The notes: generated by a model from the letters alone, not told the origin. Counted from the stretch's first letter, positions 41,918 to 50,861 are shown. The stretch: 64,000 bases of DNA from an uncultured Clostridia bacterium (GCA_947627235.1 CANQVG010000001.1:86875-150874); one strand, 5' to 3'. Numbers and translations: made by a program.

Positions 41918-42670
41918 ATGTACGAATTTATCGCAATTATTACAAGCATCGGTCTCAAGCTCCTTTACGCGGCTCTTATCGTTATCGGTGGATTTATCAT
42001 CGCATCCTGCCTTTCAAACGCAGTAAAAAAGAGCAAAAAGCTCGAAGCGAGCGCCAAGAGCTTTGCAGCAAGCTTTATTTCCATCGCAGTAAAGATCCTT
42101 GCGGTGATATCGGCTCTGTTTTCGCTGGGCGTTCCCGCGGCTTCCTTTGTGACCGTCCTCGGCTCGGTAGGACTGGCTGTAGGTCTTGCCATGCAGGGTG
42201 CGCTTTCAAATCTTGCCGGCGGAATACTCATCGTTGTCTTCCACCCCTTTAAGATAGGCGATTATATCACCGTCAGTGGTCAGAGCGGAATAGTTCAGAA
42301 CATTTCTGTGTTTTACACCACTATCCTCAACGACGACAACGTTACCGTAACGCTGCCGAACGGCACCCTCACCAACGCGGCTATCGTCAATACCTCGGTA
42401 GAGACAAACAGGAAGATGACCTTTGAATACGCGCTTCCTTACAATACCGATATTGCCGCCGTCCGTAGCATACTCGTTGCTGCGGCTTCCGAAAACGAAA
42501 AGGTTCTTAAGCAGCCTGTGCCGACAGTTGCCGTTACTTCCCACAATGCCGCAACCGTAACCGTAAAGCTGACCGCTTGGGTTCCCGGCACCGATTACGG
42601 CAGAACTGTTGCCGAGCTTAACGAACAGATAAAAACCGCTTTCGATTCCAACAATATTGCTCGTGCGTAA
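41918..42670 (+). CDS. Small-conductance mechanosensitive channel (MscS)
   Basis: 250 residues: three N-terminal membrane helices (about 1-110), with TM3 GSVGLAVGLAMQGALSNLAGGILI matching the MscS pore, then the beta domain (FKIGDYITVSGQSGIVQNISVFYTTI) and a mixed C-terminal domain. It releases solutes during osmotic downshock. The open frame begins at 41867, but GTGAGG before ATG 41918 fits better. Confidence 0.93.
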   Translation: MYEFIAIITSIGLKLLYAALIVIGGFIIASCLSNAVKKSKKLEASAKSFAASFISIAVKILAVISALFSLGVPAASFVTVLGSVGLAVGLAMQGALSNLAGGILIVVFHPFKIGDYITVSGQSGIVQNISVFYTTILNDDNVTVTLPNGTLTNAAIVNTSVETNRKMTFEYALPYNTDIAAVRSILVAAASENEKVLKQPVPTVAVTSHNAATVTVKLTAWVPGTDYGRTVAELNEQIKTAFDSNNIARA

Positions 42671-42700
42671 TGCTCGGTCTGTCGGAGGCATATTTTTGAT

Positions 42701-43579
42701 ATGAAAAAAGCAGTCGGATATCTGACTTTTATAGTGCTTGCCGCTCTGAGCGCGCTGTCCTATCAGCTTTTCATCTTTCCAAACAGCTTTGCGCCGGCGG
42801 GCTTCAACGGCATCGCGACGATGATTCAGCATCTGTTCGGCATCAATGTTGGATACCTTTCTCTTATATTCAACATTCCTCTTATCATTGCGGTATTTAT
42901 TTTTGTAAACAGAGATTTTGCCGTGAATACCCTTGTTTATATACTGACATTTTCGGGAACACTCATAATCCTCGAACGTGTTGACCTCAGCGCGATTATG
43001 TATCAGACCGATACCGGGACGAGTACTATACTCGGACCGCTCGTCGCCGGTATTCTCGGCGGCGGGATTCTGGGCGTAGCCTTTATGATGAACTGTTGTT
43101 CGGGAGGAACCGAACTTGTGGCGGCTCTGATTCACAAATTCAAGCCCTCATACGATTTCGTCTGGGTTACTTTCGTCCTTAACGCCGCGGTTGCAGTTAT
43201 TTCATTCTTTGTATACGGCTTCAATTTCGAGCCTGTAATCCTCTGCATACTTTATTGCTATTCGCAAAGCATTGTGAGCGATAAAATGCTCAAGGGAAAC
43301 AAGGAAGCAGTTAGATTTGAGATTGTAACAAATTATCCGGAGGATATCGCAAAAGAAGTAATTGAAAAGCTCGGTCATTCTGCGACGCTTATCAACGCCG
43401 AGGGGTGCTATACGCATAACAAAAAGAATATTCTTATATGTGTTGTAAATAAGCATCAGATAGTCCAGATGAAGCAGATACTCGCGAAATATCCGGATAC
43501 GTTTGCAAACGTTTCAAGCGTAAACTACACAATAGGTCAATTCAAATATCTTAGAGAAACTAATTCGACAATAAGCTGA
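42701..43579 (+). CDS. YitT-family membrane protein (DUF161/DUF2179)
   Basis: 292 residues: five or so membrane helices with the two DUF161 repeats (FAPAGFNGIATMIQHLFGINVGYLSLIFNIPL; GILGVAFMMNCCSGGTELVAALIHK) and a soluble C-terminal DUF2179 domain (about 205-285). Transport activity is presumed but unproven for the family. GGAGG lies 12 nt before the ATG, slightly long. No promoter is seen before GH27, so the two may be on one transcript. Confidence 0.9.
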   Translation: MKKAVGYLTFIVLAALSALSYQLFIFPNSFAPAGFNGIATMIQHLFGINVGYLSLIFNIPLIIAVFIFVNRDFAVNTLVYILTFSGTLIILERVDLSAIMYQTDTGTSTILGPLVAGILGGGILGVAFMMNCCSGGTELVAALIHKFKPSYDFVWVTFVLNAAVAVISFFVYGFNFEPVILCILYCYSQSIVSDKMLKGNKEAVRFEIVTNYPEDIAKEVIEKLGHSATLINAEGCYTHNKKNILICVVNKHQIVQMKQILAKYPDTFANVSSVNYTIGQFKYLRETNSTIS

Positions 43580-43599
43580 CAATTCAATCAGGAGACATT

Positions 43600-44883
43600 A
43601 TGGATAAAAATAAATTTGCCGTCACACCGCCTATGGGATGGAACAGCTACGACTACTACGACACCGCCGTGACCGAAGCTGACGTTCGCGCTAATGCCGA
43701 ATATCTCGCTAAGAATCTCAAACCATACGGATGGGAATATGTGGTCATAGATATCGAATGGTACGCCAACGGGGCAGGAACCAAGAGGGACAGATATCAG
43801 TATATTCCGTTTGAAGATCTTGAAATGGATGAGTATTCGCGTCTTCAGCCGAGTCCCTCAAGATTTCCGAGTTCAGCATGCGGAAAGGGCTTCAAACCGC
43901 TTGCAGACTATATCCACAGTCTCGGGCTGAAATTCGGTATACACATTATGCGCGGTATTCCGAGAAACGCGGCGCACAGGCATCTTAAGGTTCTCGGGAC
44001 AAGCGCTACTGCCGATGAAATAGCCAACCCGTCGTCTATCTGCGGTTGGAATCCCGATATGTACGGAGTTTATCACAATTCCGACGGTCAGGCTTACTAC
44101 GACTCTATCATTTCTATGTATGCCGATTGGGGCGTTGACTTTATCAAGTGCGACGACATCTGCGATAGCTGGATGTACGGCGGCAAATACTTTTCCGGCT
44201 GGGAAGAGACCAAAATGCTTCACCGCGCAATCGAAAAATGCGGTCGTCCCATCGTTCTAAGTCTCTCGCCGGGCCCTGCGCATATTGACCTTGCGTGGCA
44301 CTACTCCGAAAACGCGAATATGTGGCGCATCACCGATGACTTTTGGGACAGATGGAATGATTTGAAAAATATGTTCTGGCGCTGTGAGCAGTGGCAGGAC
44401 CACGTCAAGGAGGGCTGTTGGCCCGACTGCGATATGCTGCCGCTCGGAAAAATCGGCAGGGGACACGGAGGCGAGCGCGACTGCCGTTTTACATTTGAAG
44501 AGCAGAAGACTATGATGACCCTTTGGTGCATTTTCCGCTCACCTATGATGATAGGCGCCGAGTTGACTATGCTTGACGGAAAAACCACCGAGCTTCTGAC
44601 CAACGCCGATATTCTTGAGATGCTTGGCGACGGCAGGGGAGTTCAACTGAGAAGAACTGACAACGACGCCGTATGGCTCAGTGAGGGAAGCAGTTGCCTG
44701 CGTGTTGCACTTTTTAATCTTTCGGACGAAAGCTCTGAGATTTCCGCCGATATCGAGAAAATCTCAGAGTACGGCTCAAAGCCTGTGGAGCTGTGGGGCG
44801 CGGAGCCCTGCAAGCTCGATAAAATCAGCATTTCTGCTGAGGTTCCCGCACACGGCGTCAGAATCTACAGATTCGGTAAATAA
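43600..44883 (+). CDS. GH27 alpha-galactosidase / beta-L-arabinopyranosidase-like
   Basis: 427 residues without a signal peptide. The opening TPPMGWNSYDYYD, the nucleophile block DFIKCDDIC (about 182-190) and the acid/base block WRITDDFWD (about 240-248) are GH27 hallmarks; a C-terminal beta domain follows. The insert YQYIPFEDLEMDEYSRLQPSPSRFPSS near residue 68 resembles the branch that includes beta-L-arabinopyranosidases, so specificity is open. AGGAGA before the ATG. It is the last gene before a strong terminator. Confidence 0.92.
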   Translation: MDKNKFAVTPPMGWNSYDYYDTAVTEADVRANAEYLAKNLKPYGWEYVVIDIEWYANGAGTKRDRYQYIPFEDLEMDEYSRLQPSPSRFPSSACGKGFKPLADYIHSLGLKFGIHIMRGIPRNAAHRHLKVLGTSATADEIANPSSICGWNPDMYGVYHNSDGQAYYDSIISMYADWGVDFIKCDDICDSWMYGGKYFSGWEETKMLHRAIEKCGRPIVLSLSPGPAHIDLAWHYSENANMWRITDDFWDRWNDLKNMFWRCEQWQDHVKEGCWPDCDMLPLGKIGRGHGGERDCRFTFEEQKTMMTLWCIFRSPMMIGAELTMLDGKTTELLTNADILEMLGDGRGVQLRRTDNDAVWLSEGSSCLRVALFNLSDESSEISADIEKISEYGSKPVELWGAEPCKLDKISISAEVPAHGVRIYRFGK

Positions 44884-44886
44884 AAA

Positions 44887-44920
44887 TAACCGCTGTCCGA
44901 AATGGGCAGCGGTTACTTTG
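44887..44920. terminator. Bidirectional terminator between GH27 and the hydrolase
   Basis: Twelve-pair stem starting TAACCGCTG (44887) and ending CAGCGGTTA (44915), one T-G pair, 5-nt loop. Serves both convergent genes. Confidence 0.85.
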
Positions 44921-44927
44921 TATAATT

Positions 44928-45686
44928 TTACCAGCGCTTTTTGGAACCGAGAGCGCCATCGGTGAAGTCTCCGACGACCTCGCGGAGCCATTCTATGCTG
45001 TCATGCACCCAGTTCGGAGTGCGGTTGCAGCACCAGTCCCTATTGTTTATCTGGGGGTCGCAGGTTGAAAATCCGTGGTTTGCGTAAGAGTAAATGTGCG
45101 ACTCAAACGGGACGCCTGCCTTTTCAAGCGCGTTCAGAAAGTTGAGCGAGTCGGATATCGGAACGCAGTCGTCGTTGCGGGAGGCAAACACAAAGCAGGG
45201 ACAGGTGTCGGAGTCTACATATGCGCAAGGGTCGGGAGAAGTCGGATTCCAGCGCTTATGCGTCGATATCACGGGGTAGCCGAGTATCGCGGCGCGAGGC
45301 TTTCTTGAGGATATCGCCGCGGCGCAGGCAGCAAGGTGTCCGCCGGCAGAAAAACCTATTATCGCGATTCTGTCGGTGTCGATGTGCCATTCTTCGGAGC
45401 GCTCCTTTATCAGGTCTATTGCCGCCTCGTAGTCTTTGAGCGGTGTATCCCAAACCTTGTTTGCCCCTACCGAGTAGCGCAGTATGAACGCCTGATATCC
45501 CGCCTTAAGATACGCAAACGCTACGGGGTCAGCCTCTCTTGCGGAGCAGTAGTCATAGCCTCCGCCGGGTATTACTATCATCGCCGGACGCTTTGTCATT
45601 CCCTGAAATTCACCGCCAGCAGCCTGTATGTATGCAGTGAGTGTGACGTTTCTCTCATTATTGAGCGTAAGCTCGTATGCTTTCAT
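44928..45686 (-). CDS. Alpha/beta hydrolase, acetyl-esterase-like
   Basis: 252 residues of the BD-FAE/COG0657 type. Oxyanion motif IPGGGYDYCS, nucleophile IIGFSAGGHLAA (Ser about residue 113), then ASRNDDCVPISDS (Asp) and the catalytic His in YSYANHGFS. No signal peptide. Such enzymes deacetylate acetylated xylo-oligosaccharides in gut Clostridia, which would fit with GH115 and GH27 nearby, but the substrate is inference. AAAGGACGG ribosome site. Confidence 0.85.
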   Translation of the reverse strand: MKAYELTLNNERNVTLTAYIQAAGGEFQGMTKRPAMIVIPGGGYDYCSAREADPVAFAYLKAGYQAFILRYSVGANKVWDTPLKDYEAAIDLIKERSEEWHIDTDRIAIIGFSAGGHLAACAAAISSRKPRAAILGYPVISTHKRWNPTSPDPCAYVDSDTCPCFVFASRNDDCVPISDSLNFLNALEKAGVPFESHIYSYANHGFSTCDPQINNRDWCCNRTPNWVHDSIEWLREVVGDFTDGALGSKKRW

Positions 45687-45721
45687 ATTAAGATACCGTC
45701 CTTTCGTGGTATTTCGTTACC

Positions 45722-45750
45722 ATTATAAACCCGATGCCCAAAAAGGTCAA
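45722..45750 (-). promoter_or_regulatory. Sigma-A promoter of the alpha/beta hydrolase
   Basis: Minus strand TTGACC (45750-45745), 17-nt spacer, TATAAT (45727-45722). The -35 overlaps the end of the DUF6514 gene. Confidence 0.82.
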
Positions 45751-45977
45751 TATCTGTCGGAAATAATAAAATCCTCGGCAACGTCGTTCAAATGGCAGGG
45801 CGACAGATTATGCCGCTCACAGAGCCGTGCGAGCGAATGTGCCTTTTCTCTGACAGAAGTTATATCCGGCGCGACTGCAACAAGTTCACAGCTTTCGTTA
45901 AAAGCCGCCACACCGTATGCCTCGTATTCTGTGCCTTCCGATATCCGTGTTTCTTCAAAAATTCTGTAGTAAGTCAT
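45747..45977 (-). CDS. DUF6514-like small protein
   Basis: 76 residues from ATG 45977, which has GGAG 9 nt upstream; an upstream in-frame ATG at 45986 abuts the GGAG and is less likely. The pattern YRIFEET then YGVAAF, VAPDITSVREKAHSLARLCERHNLSPCHLNDVAEDFI matches small DUF6514-type proteins of Clostridia, function unknown. Upstream of it an inverted repeat GTCAT-N6-ATGAC lies at 46019-46034. No promoter is clear. Confidence 0.7.
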   Translation of the reverse strand: MTYYRIFEETRISEGTEYEAYGVAAFNESCELVAVAPDITSVREKAHSLARLCERHNLSPCHLNDVAEDFIISDRY

Positions 45978-46110
45978 AACTGTCATCTCCGTAATAAAAG
46001 CGAACTAACAGCCGGCCGTCATCTGGTAATGACAGAATAGCCGTGAAAAGTCGGCTTAGTCAGTCGAAAAGTGTCGCAGAGAAAAAATTTTTAAAATTGC
46101 GTGAAAATGC

Positions 46111-46139
46111 TTGACAATAGAGCCTCGCGATGATATAAT
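46111..46139 (+). promoter_or_regulatory. tRNA promoter
   Basis: TTGACA (46111-46116), 17-nt spacer, TATAAT (46134-46139): a consensus promoter 28 nt before tRNA-Gly. Confidence 0.9.
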
Positions 46140-46166
46140 AAATCTCGCGCTTGAAAAAGCAAATCT

Positions 46167-46240
46167 GCGGGTGTAGTTCAATGGTAGAACTCCAGCCTTC
46201 CAAGCTGGTCGCGTGGGTTCGATTCCCATCACCCGCTCCA
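46167..46240 (+). tRNA. tRNA-Gly (anticodon TCC)
   Basis: 74 nt including encoded CCA. Acceptor GCGGGTG / CACCCGC, anticodon arm CCAGC-CTTCCAA-GCTGG (TCC), T arm with TTCGATT. All stems pair. Confidence 0.97.
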
Positions 46241-46241
46241 C

Positions 46242-46277
46242 ATCGCGGCGCACCATTCGGCACGCCGCGATTTTTTA
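46242..46277 (+). terminator. Intrinsic terminator between the two tRNA genes
   Basis: Stem ATCGCGGCG / CGCCGCGAT (46242-46250 with 46263-46271), 12-nt loop, then TTTTT. It lies between tRNA-Gly and tRNA-Arg. Confidence 0.8.
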
Positions 46278-46284
46278 CAGCTTT

Positions 46285-46361
<77 letters not shown>

Positions 46362-46365
46362 CGAC

Positions 46366-46396
46366 GCCGCAAGCTTATAGATGCTTGCGGCGCTTT
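46366..46396 (+). terminator. Terminator after tRNA-Arg
   Basis: Perfect 9-bp stem GCCGCAAGC / GCTTGCGGC with an 8-nt loop, then GCTTTT. Confidence 0.8.
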
Positions 46397-46409
46397 TGCA
46401 TATTATTTA

Positions 46410-46438
46410 AAAGGACTTGCTTTATACGCAAGCCCTTT
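46410..46438 (-). terminator. Possible terminator for the recombinase gene
   Basis: Stem AAAGGaCTTGC / GCAAGcCCTTT with one mismatch and a 7-nt loop, short T run on the minus strand. Confidence 0.5.
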
Positions 46439-46442
46439 GATT

Positions 46443-47450
46443 TTATTCGTCTTTATCTTCGCGGCGATTTTGCGCTTTAAAGTCGGCAAGAGGGGAGTTC
46501 TCGGCGGCCTTTTTTCTGTCGCTGTCCGAAAGGTGAGTGTAAATCTGCGTTGTAGCGACGCTCTTATGCCCTAAAACATCCTTTAGCACCATAGGGTCGA
46601 CGCCGCCGTATTCATACATCAGAGTCGCGGCGGTGTGCCTGAGCTTGTGAGTCGACAAACCGAGATTGCCAAGACCGGCACGCCTAAGTTGGTCTTCAAC
46701 AATACGCTGCACTCTGCGAGCTGTAAGACGCGTAAGATGGTTTGCATGGCTCGAAATGAAAATAGCGTTAGGCTCAACAGCGGAATTTGGCCGAACGGCA
46801 AGGTATTCATTTAAAGCATTTATACAAGCGTCGTTGATATAAATAATGCGCTCTTTTTGGCCTTTGCCGAACACTCTCAGCGTCCTTGCGGATTCACTGT
46901 AGTCGTTTATATTAAGCCCCACAAGCTCGCTCAGACGCATTCCGCAGTTCAGAAAAAGAGTAATGATACAGTAGTCACGCTTTTGATTATTGCTTTCAAC
47001 GCTTGATAAAAGCTGCTTGCTTTGGTCAAGCTCCAAAAATTTAGGAAGAGTCTGCAAGGCTTTCGGATGCTCGAGGCGCTCAATTGGATTCTTTGAAATA
47101 AGCATAGCCTTGTTCGCTAAAAATTCGTAAAACTGACGGAGCGACGAAGTCTTCCTGGAGCGGGCAGCATTTGAATTTTTTCTGTCGTCTATTAAGAAGT
47201 TCATATACTCGTATGCGCCCAGAAGAGTAAAGTTTTCGAGATACGAAATAGGAACATCTGCAATTTTTATGTCTTCAAAATCTGTTCCTTCCGGAACGTC
47301 TCCGTTATGTATTTTGAGGTACCGCAAAAAGGTGCGCAAATCTATATAGTATCCTTCCTCAGTTCGCTCGGTGTGATTCCGTACAACTCTGACATAAGTC
47401 AAATAGTCTCTGAGATATTGAGGACAGTCTTTTTTATATTCATCTTTCAA
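46443..47450 (-). CDS. XerC/XerD-type tyrosine recombinase
   Basis: 335 residues from a TTG start at 47450, which has AAGG 9 nt upstream; the ATG at 47459 directly abuts the AAGG and is less likely. N-terminal core-binding domain (about 5-115) and C-terminal catalytic domain with all active residues: Arg in GMRLSELVG, Lys in GKGQKER, HKLRHTAAT, GHKSVATTQIYTH. It looks active. It may be the chromosomal XerC/D-like recombinase; a position downstream of tRNA genes also suits integrases, but no phage or island genes adjoin. Confidence 0.9.
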   Translation of the reverse strand: MKDEYKKDCPQYLRDYLTYVRVVRNHTERTEEGYYIDLRTFLRYLKIHNGDVPEGTDFEDIKIADVPISYLENFTLLGAYEYMNFLIDDRKNSNAARSRKTSSLRQFYEFLANKAMLISKNPIERLEHPKALQTLPKFLELDQSKQLLSSVESNNQKRDYCIITLFLNCGMRLSELVGLNINDYSESARTLRVFGKGQKERIIYINDACINALNEYLAVRPNSAVEPNAIFISSHANHLTRLTARRVQRIVEDQLRRAGLGNLGLSTHKLRHTAATLMYEYGGVDPMVLKDVLGHKSVATTQIYTHLSDSDRKKAAENSPLADFKAQNRREDKDE

Positions 47451-47478
47451 AGGTATCATCCTTTCTATTTGTATTTTA

Positions 47479-47507
47479 AGTATAACACAATGTTTATGAA
47501 AAATCAA
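47479..47507 (-). promoter_or_regulatory. Sigma-A promoter of the recombinase gene
   Basis: Minus strand TTGATT (47507-47502), 17-nt spacer, TATACT (47484-47479). Confidence 0.75.
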
Positions 47508-47594
47508 GAAAACGTTGATTTTACGGTCGGGCTGCAAGAAAGAAGAATTATTACAAGCTGTATTAAGATTTTTGGATTTATCTCCCCTAATGTG

Positions 47595-47654
47595 CGCTAA
47601 ATTTTTATTTAGCGAACATTTATATATGTTTCAACAGCTTTCAACAATTCAACA
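47595..47654 (-). repeat. Inverted and direct repeats upstream of the recombinase
   Basis: The 271-bp gap 47451-47721 holds the recombinase promoter, the mutS2 terminator and, between them, this cluster: a perfect 8-bp hairpin CGCTAAAT / ATTTAGCG (47595-47614, loop TTTT), an adjoining inverted repeat GAACAT-N6-ATGTTT (47614-47631), and three TCAACA copies at 47631, 47641 and 47649. No coding sequence is seen. Confidence 0.55.
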
Positions 47655-47683
47655 TATTGTCGCTCCCCTCATATCTGTGGAAT

Positions 47684-47713
47684 AAAAAAATGACCTGCCA
47701 CAAGCAAGTCATT
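47684..47713 (-). terminator. Terminator of the mutS2 operon
   Basis: Stem AAATGACCTG / CAAGTCATTT with one mismatch; seven T follow on the minus strand. Confidence 0.8.
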
Positions 47714-47721
47714 TTTGTTTC

Positions 47722-50103
47722 TTATTTGAGTTCGACCACTGTCACGCCGTCTTCGCCCTCGCCGTAAACGCCTTTGCGCGACGACTGCACCGATGGATGC
47801 TTTCTCAGATGGTTTCTGACTGCCGTCTTGAGCGCACCGGTTCCTTTACCGTGGATTATCGTTACGACCTTGTTTCCGCTCATCAGCGCGCGGTCGATGA
47901 AAGCATCGAGCTCATACAGCCCTTCGTCCACCGTGTACCCGCGAATGTCAAGCTCCAGCTCCGCTCTGCGCGTCGCGCGACTTTCGACGTTCTTGGAAAC
48001 ACTGCTTTTAGGCTGAAGCTTTTTATTGTTAAATGTTACCTTTTTTTCGACGAGTCGCAGCTTGGAAACGTGAACCTTTGTCTTCATAATTCCGACCTGA
48101 ACCATAGCAAATCCGCTTTGGTCGGGCGGCGATATCAGGATTCCCGACTTGTTGCCGTCGGCTATGATTACATCGTCCCCTTTTTTTAGCGGTCGCGGAA
48201 GAACATAAGTTTCGCCTTGTTCCGAAAGCTTAGACGCCTCGTCGTAAAGCTCGTTTATACGACGCTTATATTGCATTTTTTCGTCGGAGACGCGTTTAGA
48301 AAACTCCTCTTTGTCTTTTGCTTTTCTTATTTCCTCAAGCTCGTCCATAAGCTGCGCCGATTGCCTGCTCACACGTTCGATAATTGAGCGCGCTTCTCGC
48401 TTTGCAAGCTCGACCTCTTTGTCCTTGGCTTCGGTGAGTTTTCTGCGCTCTTCGGCGATTTCATTTCTGAGACGCTCGGTTTCTGCACGGTACTGCTCGG
48501 CGAGCTTTTCGTTTTTTTCAAGCTGCTGACGCGTAGCTTCGAGATTATCAAGTATCTTTTCAAATCTCCGCGACTCCCCTGTCAGCATGTCTTCTGCCGA
48601 AGCTATTATGTTTTTGTCAAGACCAAGCCTCGCGGATATTGCAAATGCGTTTGATTTTCCCGGCGAGCCTATTATAAGGCGGTAGGTAGGTCTTAAAGTC
48701 TTGACGTCAAATTCACAGGACGCGTTTTCCACGCCGTCGGTTTCGAGGGCGTACATCTTAAGCTCCTGATAGTGAGTCGTGGTGACAAGCTTTGCTCCGA
48801 GCGATTTAATGCGCTCTATAATTGCGACTGCAAGCGCTGCGCCCTCAACCGGGTCGGTACCGGAGCCAAGCTCGTCGATGAGCACGAGCGAGCGGTAATC
48901 TACTGTGTCAAGTATTTCAATAACCTTGTTCATATGCGACGAAAACGTCGAGAGGCTCTGCTCTATCGACTGTTGGTCGCCGATATCGACAAGAATTTTT
49001 TCAAATACCGTGATTTTGCTGCCGTCCGAGACGGGAATCATAAGTCCGCACATCGTCATAAGCGTGAGAAGACCCACGGTTTTGAGGATAACGGTTTTTC
49101 CGCCGGTGTTTGGACCGGTGATTATAAGGCTGTCGTACTCCCCTCCCAGTTCAAAATCTACCGGCACGACTTTATTCTTGTCAATCAGCGGATGACGCGC
49201 TTTTTTTAGTATAATCCCGCCGTCGTCGGTAATAAGCGGTATCGTTGCCGACATCTTAGCACCGAGATTCGCCTTTGCAAAGTATACGTTTAGCTGAGCA
49301 CAGGCAGTGAAGTCAGAACTTAGCTGCTCGGCAAAACCCGCACAGTCAGAGGAAAGCTCGTTGAGTATTCGCTCAATCTCCTCCTGCTCTTTGCCCTTTA
49401 AAATTGTGATTTCGTTGTTAGCTTCGACAACCGCCAAAGGCTCGATAAAGTAGGTCTGACCGCTGGCTGAGGTGTCGTGAACAAGTCCTGCAACGGCGCT
49501 CTTTTTGTCGGATTTGATGGGCAGGACATAACGTCCGTCGCGAATGGTAACAAGACTTTCCTGCAAAAAGTCTTTGGCGTCTGCGGACTTGATGATTCTG
49601 TCGAGGCTGTCGCGAATCTTCGCGCCGGCATTGACTATCTTCCGACGGATAGAAGCAAGCTCGGGGCTTGCGTTATCGCTGATTTCGGTCTCGCTGACGA
49701 CAGCGTTCGTAATTTTTTCAAGCAAATGCTTATTGTCAAACAGACATTCAAACAGGTAGTCAAGCTTAAGTTCGCCCTCAAGCTGACGCCTCCACGAAAG
49801 AAGCGCTTCGGTCTGAGTGAGAACCTTAGCGATGTCAAGAAGCTCTTTGAGACTGAGCTGTGAGCCACTTTTCGCACGGTTGGCGATGCTCGCGGCGTCA
49901 GCAAAGTCAAAGAAACTCGGGCTGCCTATTTTTGTGCAGGCACTGTAGGCGTCAAAGGTCTTTTCAACCTCTCTGCGCACGGTGTCGGTATCGGTGCTCG
50001 GCTCGATTTCGGAAGCTATGCGTCTTGAAGCCTCGTTAGAGCACTCATCTACAAGCATCTCAAGAATTTTATGTAATTCAAGCGTTATATAATGTTCGTT
50101 CAT
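47722..50103 (-). CDS. mutS2: MutS2 endonuclease
   Basis: 793 residues from ATG 50103, whose ATGA overlaps the recO stop. MutS core with Walker A TGPNTGGKT near residue 330, a coiled coil (about 510-610, Glu/Lys/Arg rich) and a C-terminal Smr nuclease domain (LDIRGYTVDEGLYELDAF, IIHGKGTGALK). Members suppress recombination and in Bacillus rescue collided ribosomes; it is not the mismatch repair MutS (no N-terminal mismatch domain). Confidence 0.95.
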   Translation of the reverse strand: MNEHYITLELHKILEMLVDECSNEASRRIASEIEPSTDTDTVRREVEKTFDAYSACTKIGSPSFFDFADAASIANRAKSGSQLSLKELLDIAKVLTQTEALLSWRRQLEGELKLDYLFECLFDNKHLLEKITNAVVSETEISDNASPELASIRRKIVNAGAKIRDSLDRIIKSADAKDFLQESLVTIRDGRYVLPIKSDKKSAVAGLVHDTSASGQTYFIEPLAVVEANNEITILKGKEQEEIERILNELSSDCAGFAEQLSSDFTACAQLNVYFAKANLGAKMSATIPLITDDGGIILKKARHPLIDKNKVVPVDFELGGEYDSLIITGPNTGGKTVILKTVGLLTLMTMCGLMIPVSDGSKITVFEKILVDIGDQQSIEQSLSTFSSHMNKVIEILDTVDYRSLVLIDELGSGTDPVEGAALAVAIIERIKSLGAKLVTTTHYQELKMYALETDGVENASCEFDVKTLRPTYRLIIGSPGKSNAFAISARLGLDKNIIASAEDMLTGESRRFEKILDNLEATRQQLEKNEKLAEQYRAETERLRNEIAEERRKLTEAKDKEVELAKREARSIIERVSRQSAQLMDELEEIRKAKDKEEFSKRVSDEKMQYKRRINELYDEASKLSEQGETYVLPRPLKKGDDVIIADGNKSGILISPPDQSGFAMVQVGIMKTKVHVSKLRLVEKKVTFNNKKLQPKSSVSKNVESRATRRAELELDIRGYTVDEGLYELDAFIDRALMSGNKVVTIIHGKGTGALKTAVRNHLRKHPSVQSSRKGVYGEGEDGVTVVELK

Positions 50104-50861
50104 ATGCTGCATCCATTCTGTAGTGATTTGTAAAAGTCGAGCGTCGCGAAGTGTCTGTCAAGCTGAATCTCTGCATACCTCTCGGTTATCCTTGATATCA
50201 GCGGAAGATACTCCTTTGGCACGCTGAGGTTAAAGAGCTTCTGCATATCCGTAAGCGCTATAAATCGGACGTAGTGCAGGAGTTTTTCGTCGAGAACCTC
50301 TACTTCGCGAAGGTCGCGCGAGCCGAAGCAGTTTTCGCAATAGAGCCGCCCTCCGCGCAGGTCAAACTGCATATACGGAGCGGAATACTTAAGACACTCA
50401 CAGCAGCCGATCAGATTAGGTATCAGCCCGATTTCCGAAAGCAGCCGCAGCTCAAAAATTGATTTTAAAAGCAGGTTTTCTCTGTTGTTCTGAGTGAGAA
50501 AATGCAGAGAATTGAGCATCAGGCGCAGGACTTCGGAGTTTGAACGCTCCTGTGTTGCGACATAAAGAGTCATTTCGGCAAAGTAATTCGCAAGTGCAAA
50601 TTTTTCTATATCCGAGCTGACGCCGTAAAAGGTGCGTATCGGCTCGGCGCTGTTAAGAATATATCTGCCGTTGTTTTCCGAAAGACAGTATTCCGCGTAG
50701 CAGAAGCTGTGGGAAACAGAGGCGTTTTTTGCGTTCTGCTTTTTTACGCCCTTTGCCGCAACCTCTAAAAGCCCCGCGCCGTCGGTCAGGATATCAAGAA
50801 ATTTGTCGTTTTCACCGAGGCTTCGCTCCCTCAGAACCAGTCCTTTTAACGTTGTCAGCAT
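50100..50861 (-). CDS. recO: DNA repair protein RecO
   Basis: 253 residues from ATG 50861 (GGTGAG 4 nt upstream; a GTG at 50870 has no ribosome site). OB fold start TLKGLVLRERSLGENDKFLDILT and a zinc cluster CCECLK ... CENCF near 155-185. Loads RecA with RecF and RecR at gaps. Its first 50 nt overlap a yqzL-like gene read in another frame. Confidence 0.93.
   Translation of the reverse strand: MLTTLKGLVLRERSLGENDKFLDILTDGAGLLEVAAKGVKKQNAKNASVSHSFCYAEYCLSENNGRYILNSAEPIRTFYGVSSDIEKFALANYFAEMTLYVATQERSNSEVLRLMLNSLHFLTQNNRENLLLKSIFELRLLSEIGLIPNLIGCCECLKYSAPYMQFDLRGGRLYCENCFGSRDLREVEVLDEKLLHYVRFIALTDMQKLFNLSVPKEYLPLISRITERYAEIQLDRHFATLDFYKSLQNGCSI

Noticed and set aside
42206..43135. 309-residue minus-strand frame
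   Set aside because: Antisense to mscS and yitT, basic low-complexity translation, no ribosome site.
46056..46263. Short minus-strand frames across tRNA-Gly
   Set aside because: They read through a tRNA gene and its promoter; typical spurious tRNA-antisense proteins.
47307..47600. 97-residue plus-strand frame at the recombinase start
   Set aside because: Antisense to the recombinase N-terminus and its promoter, no ribosome site.
47614..47632. LexA box upstream of the recombinase
   Set aside because: GAAC and GTTT halves are separated by 10 nt rather than the 4 nt of the Firmicutes LexA site.
47595..47632. dif site
   Set aside because: Sequence does not resemble the Firmicutes dif arms closely enough; kept only as a structured repeat to test.
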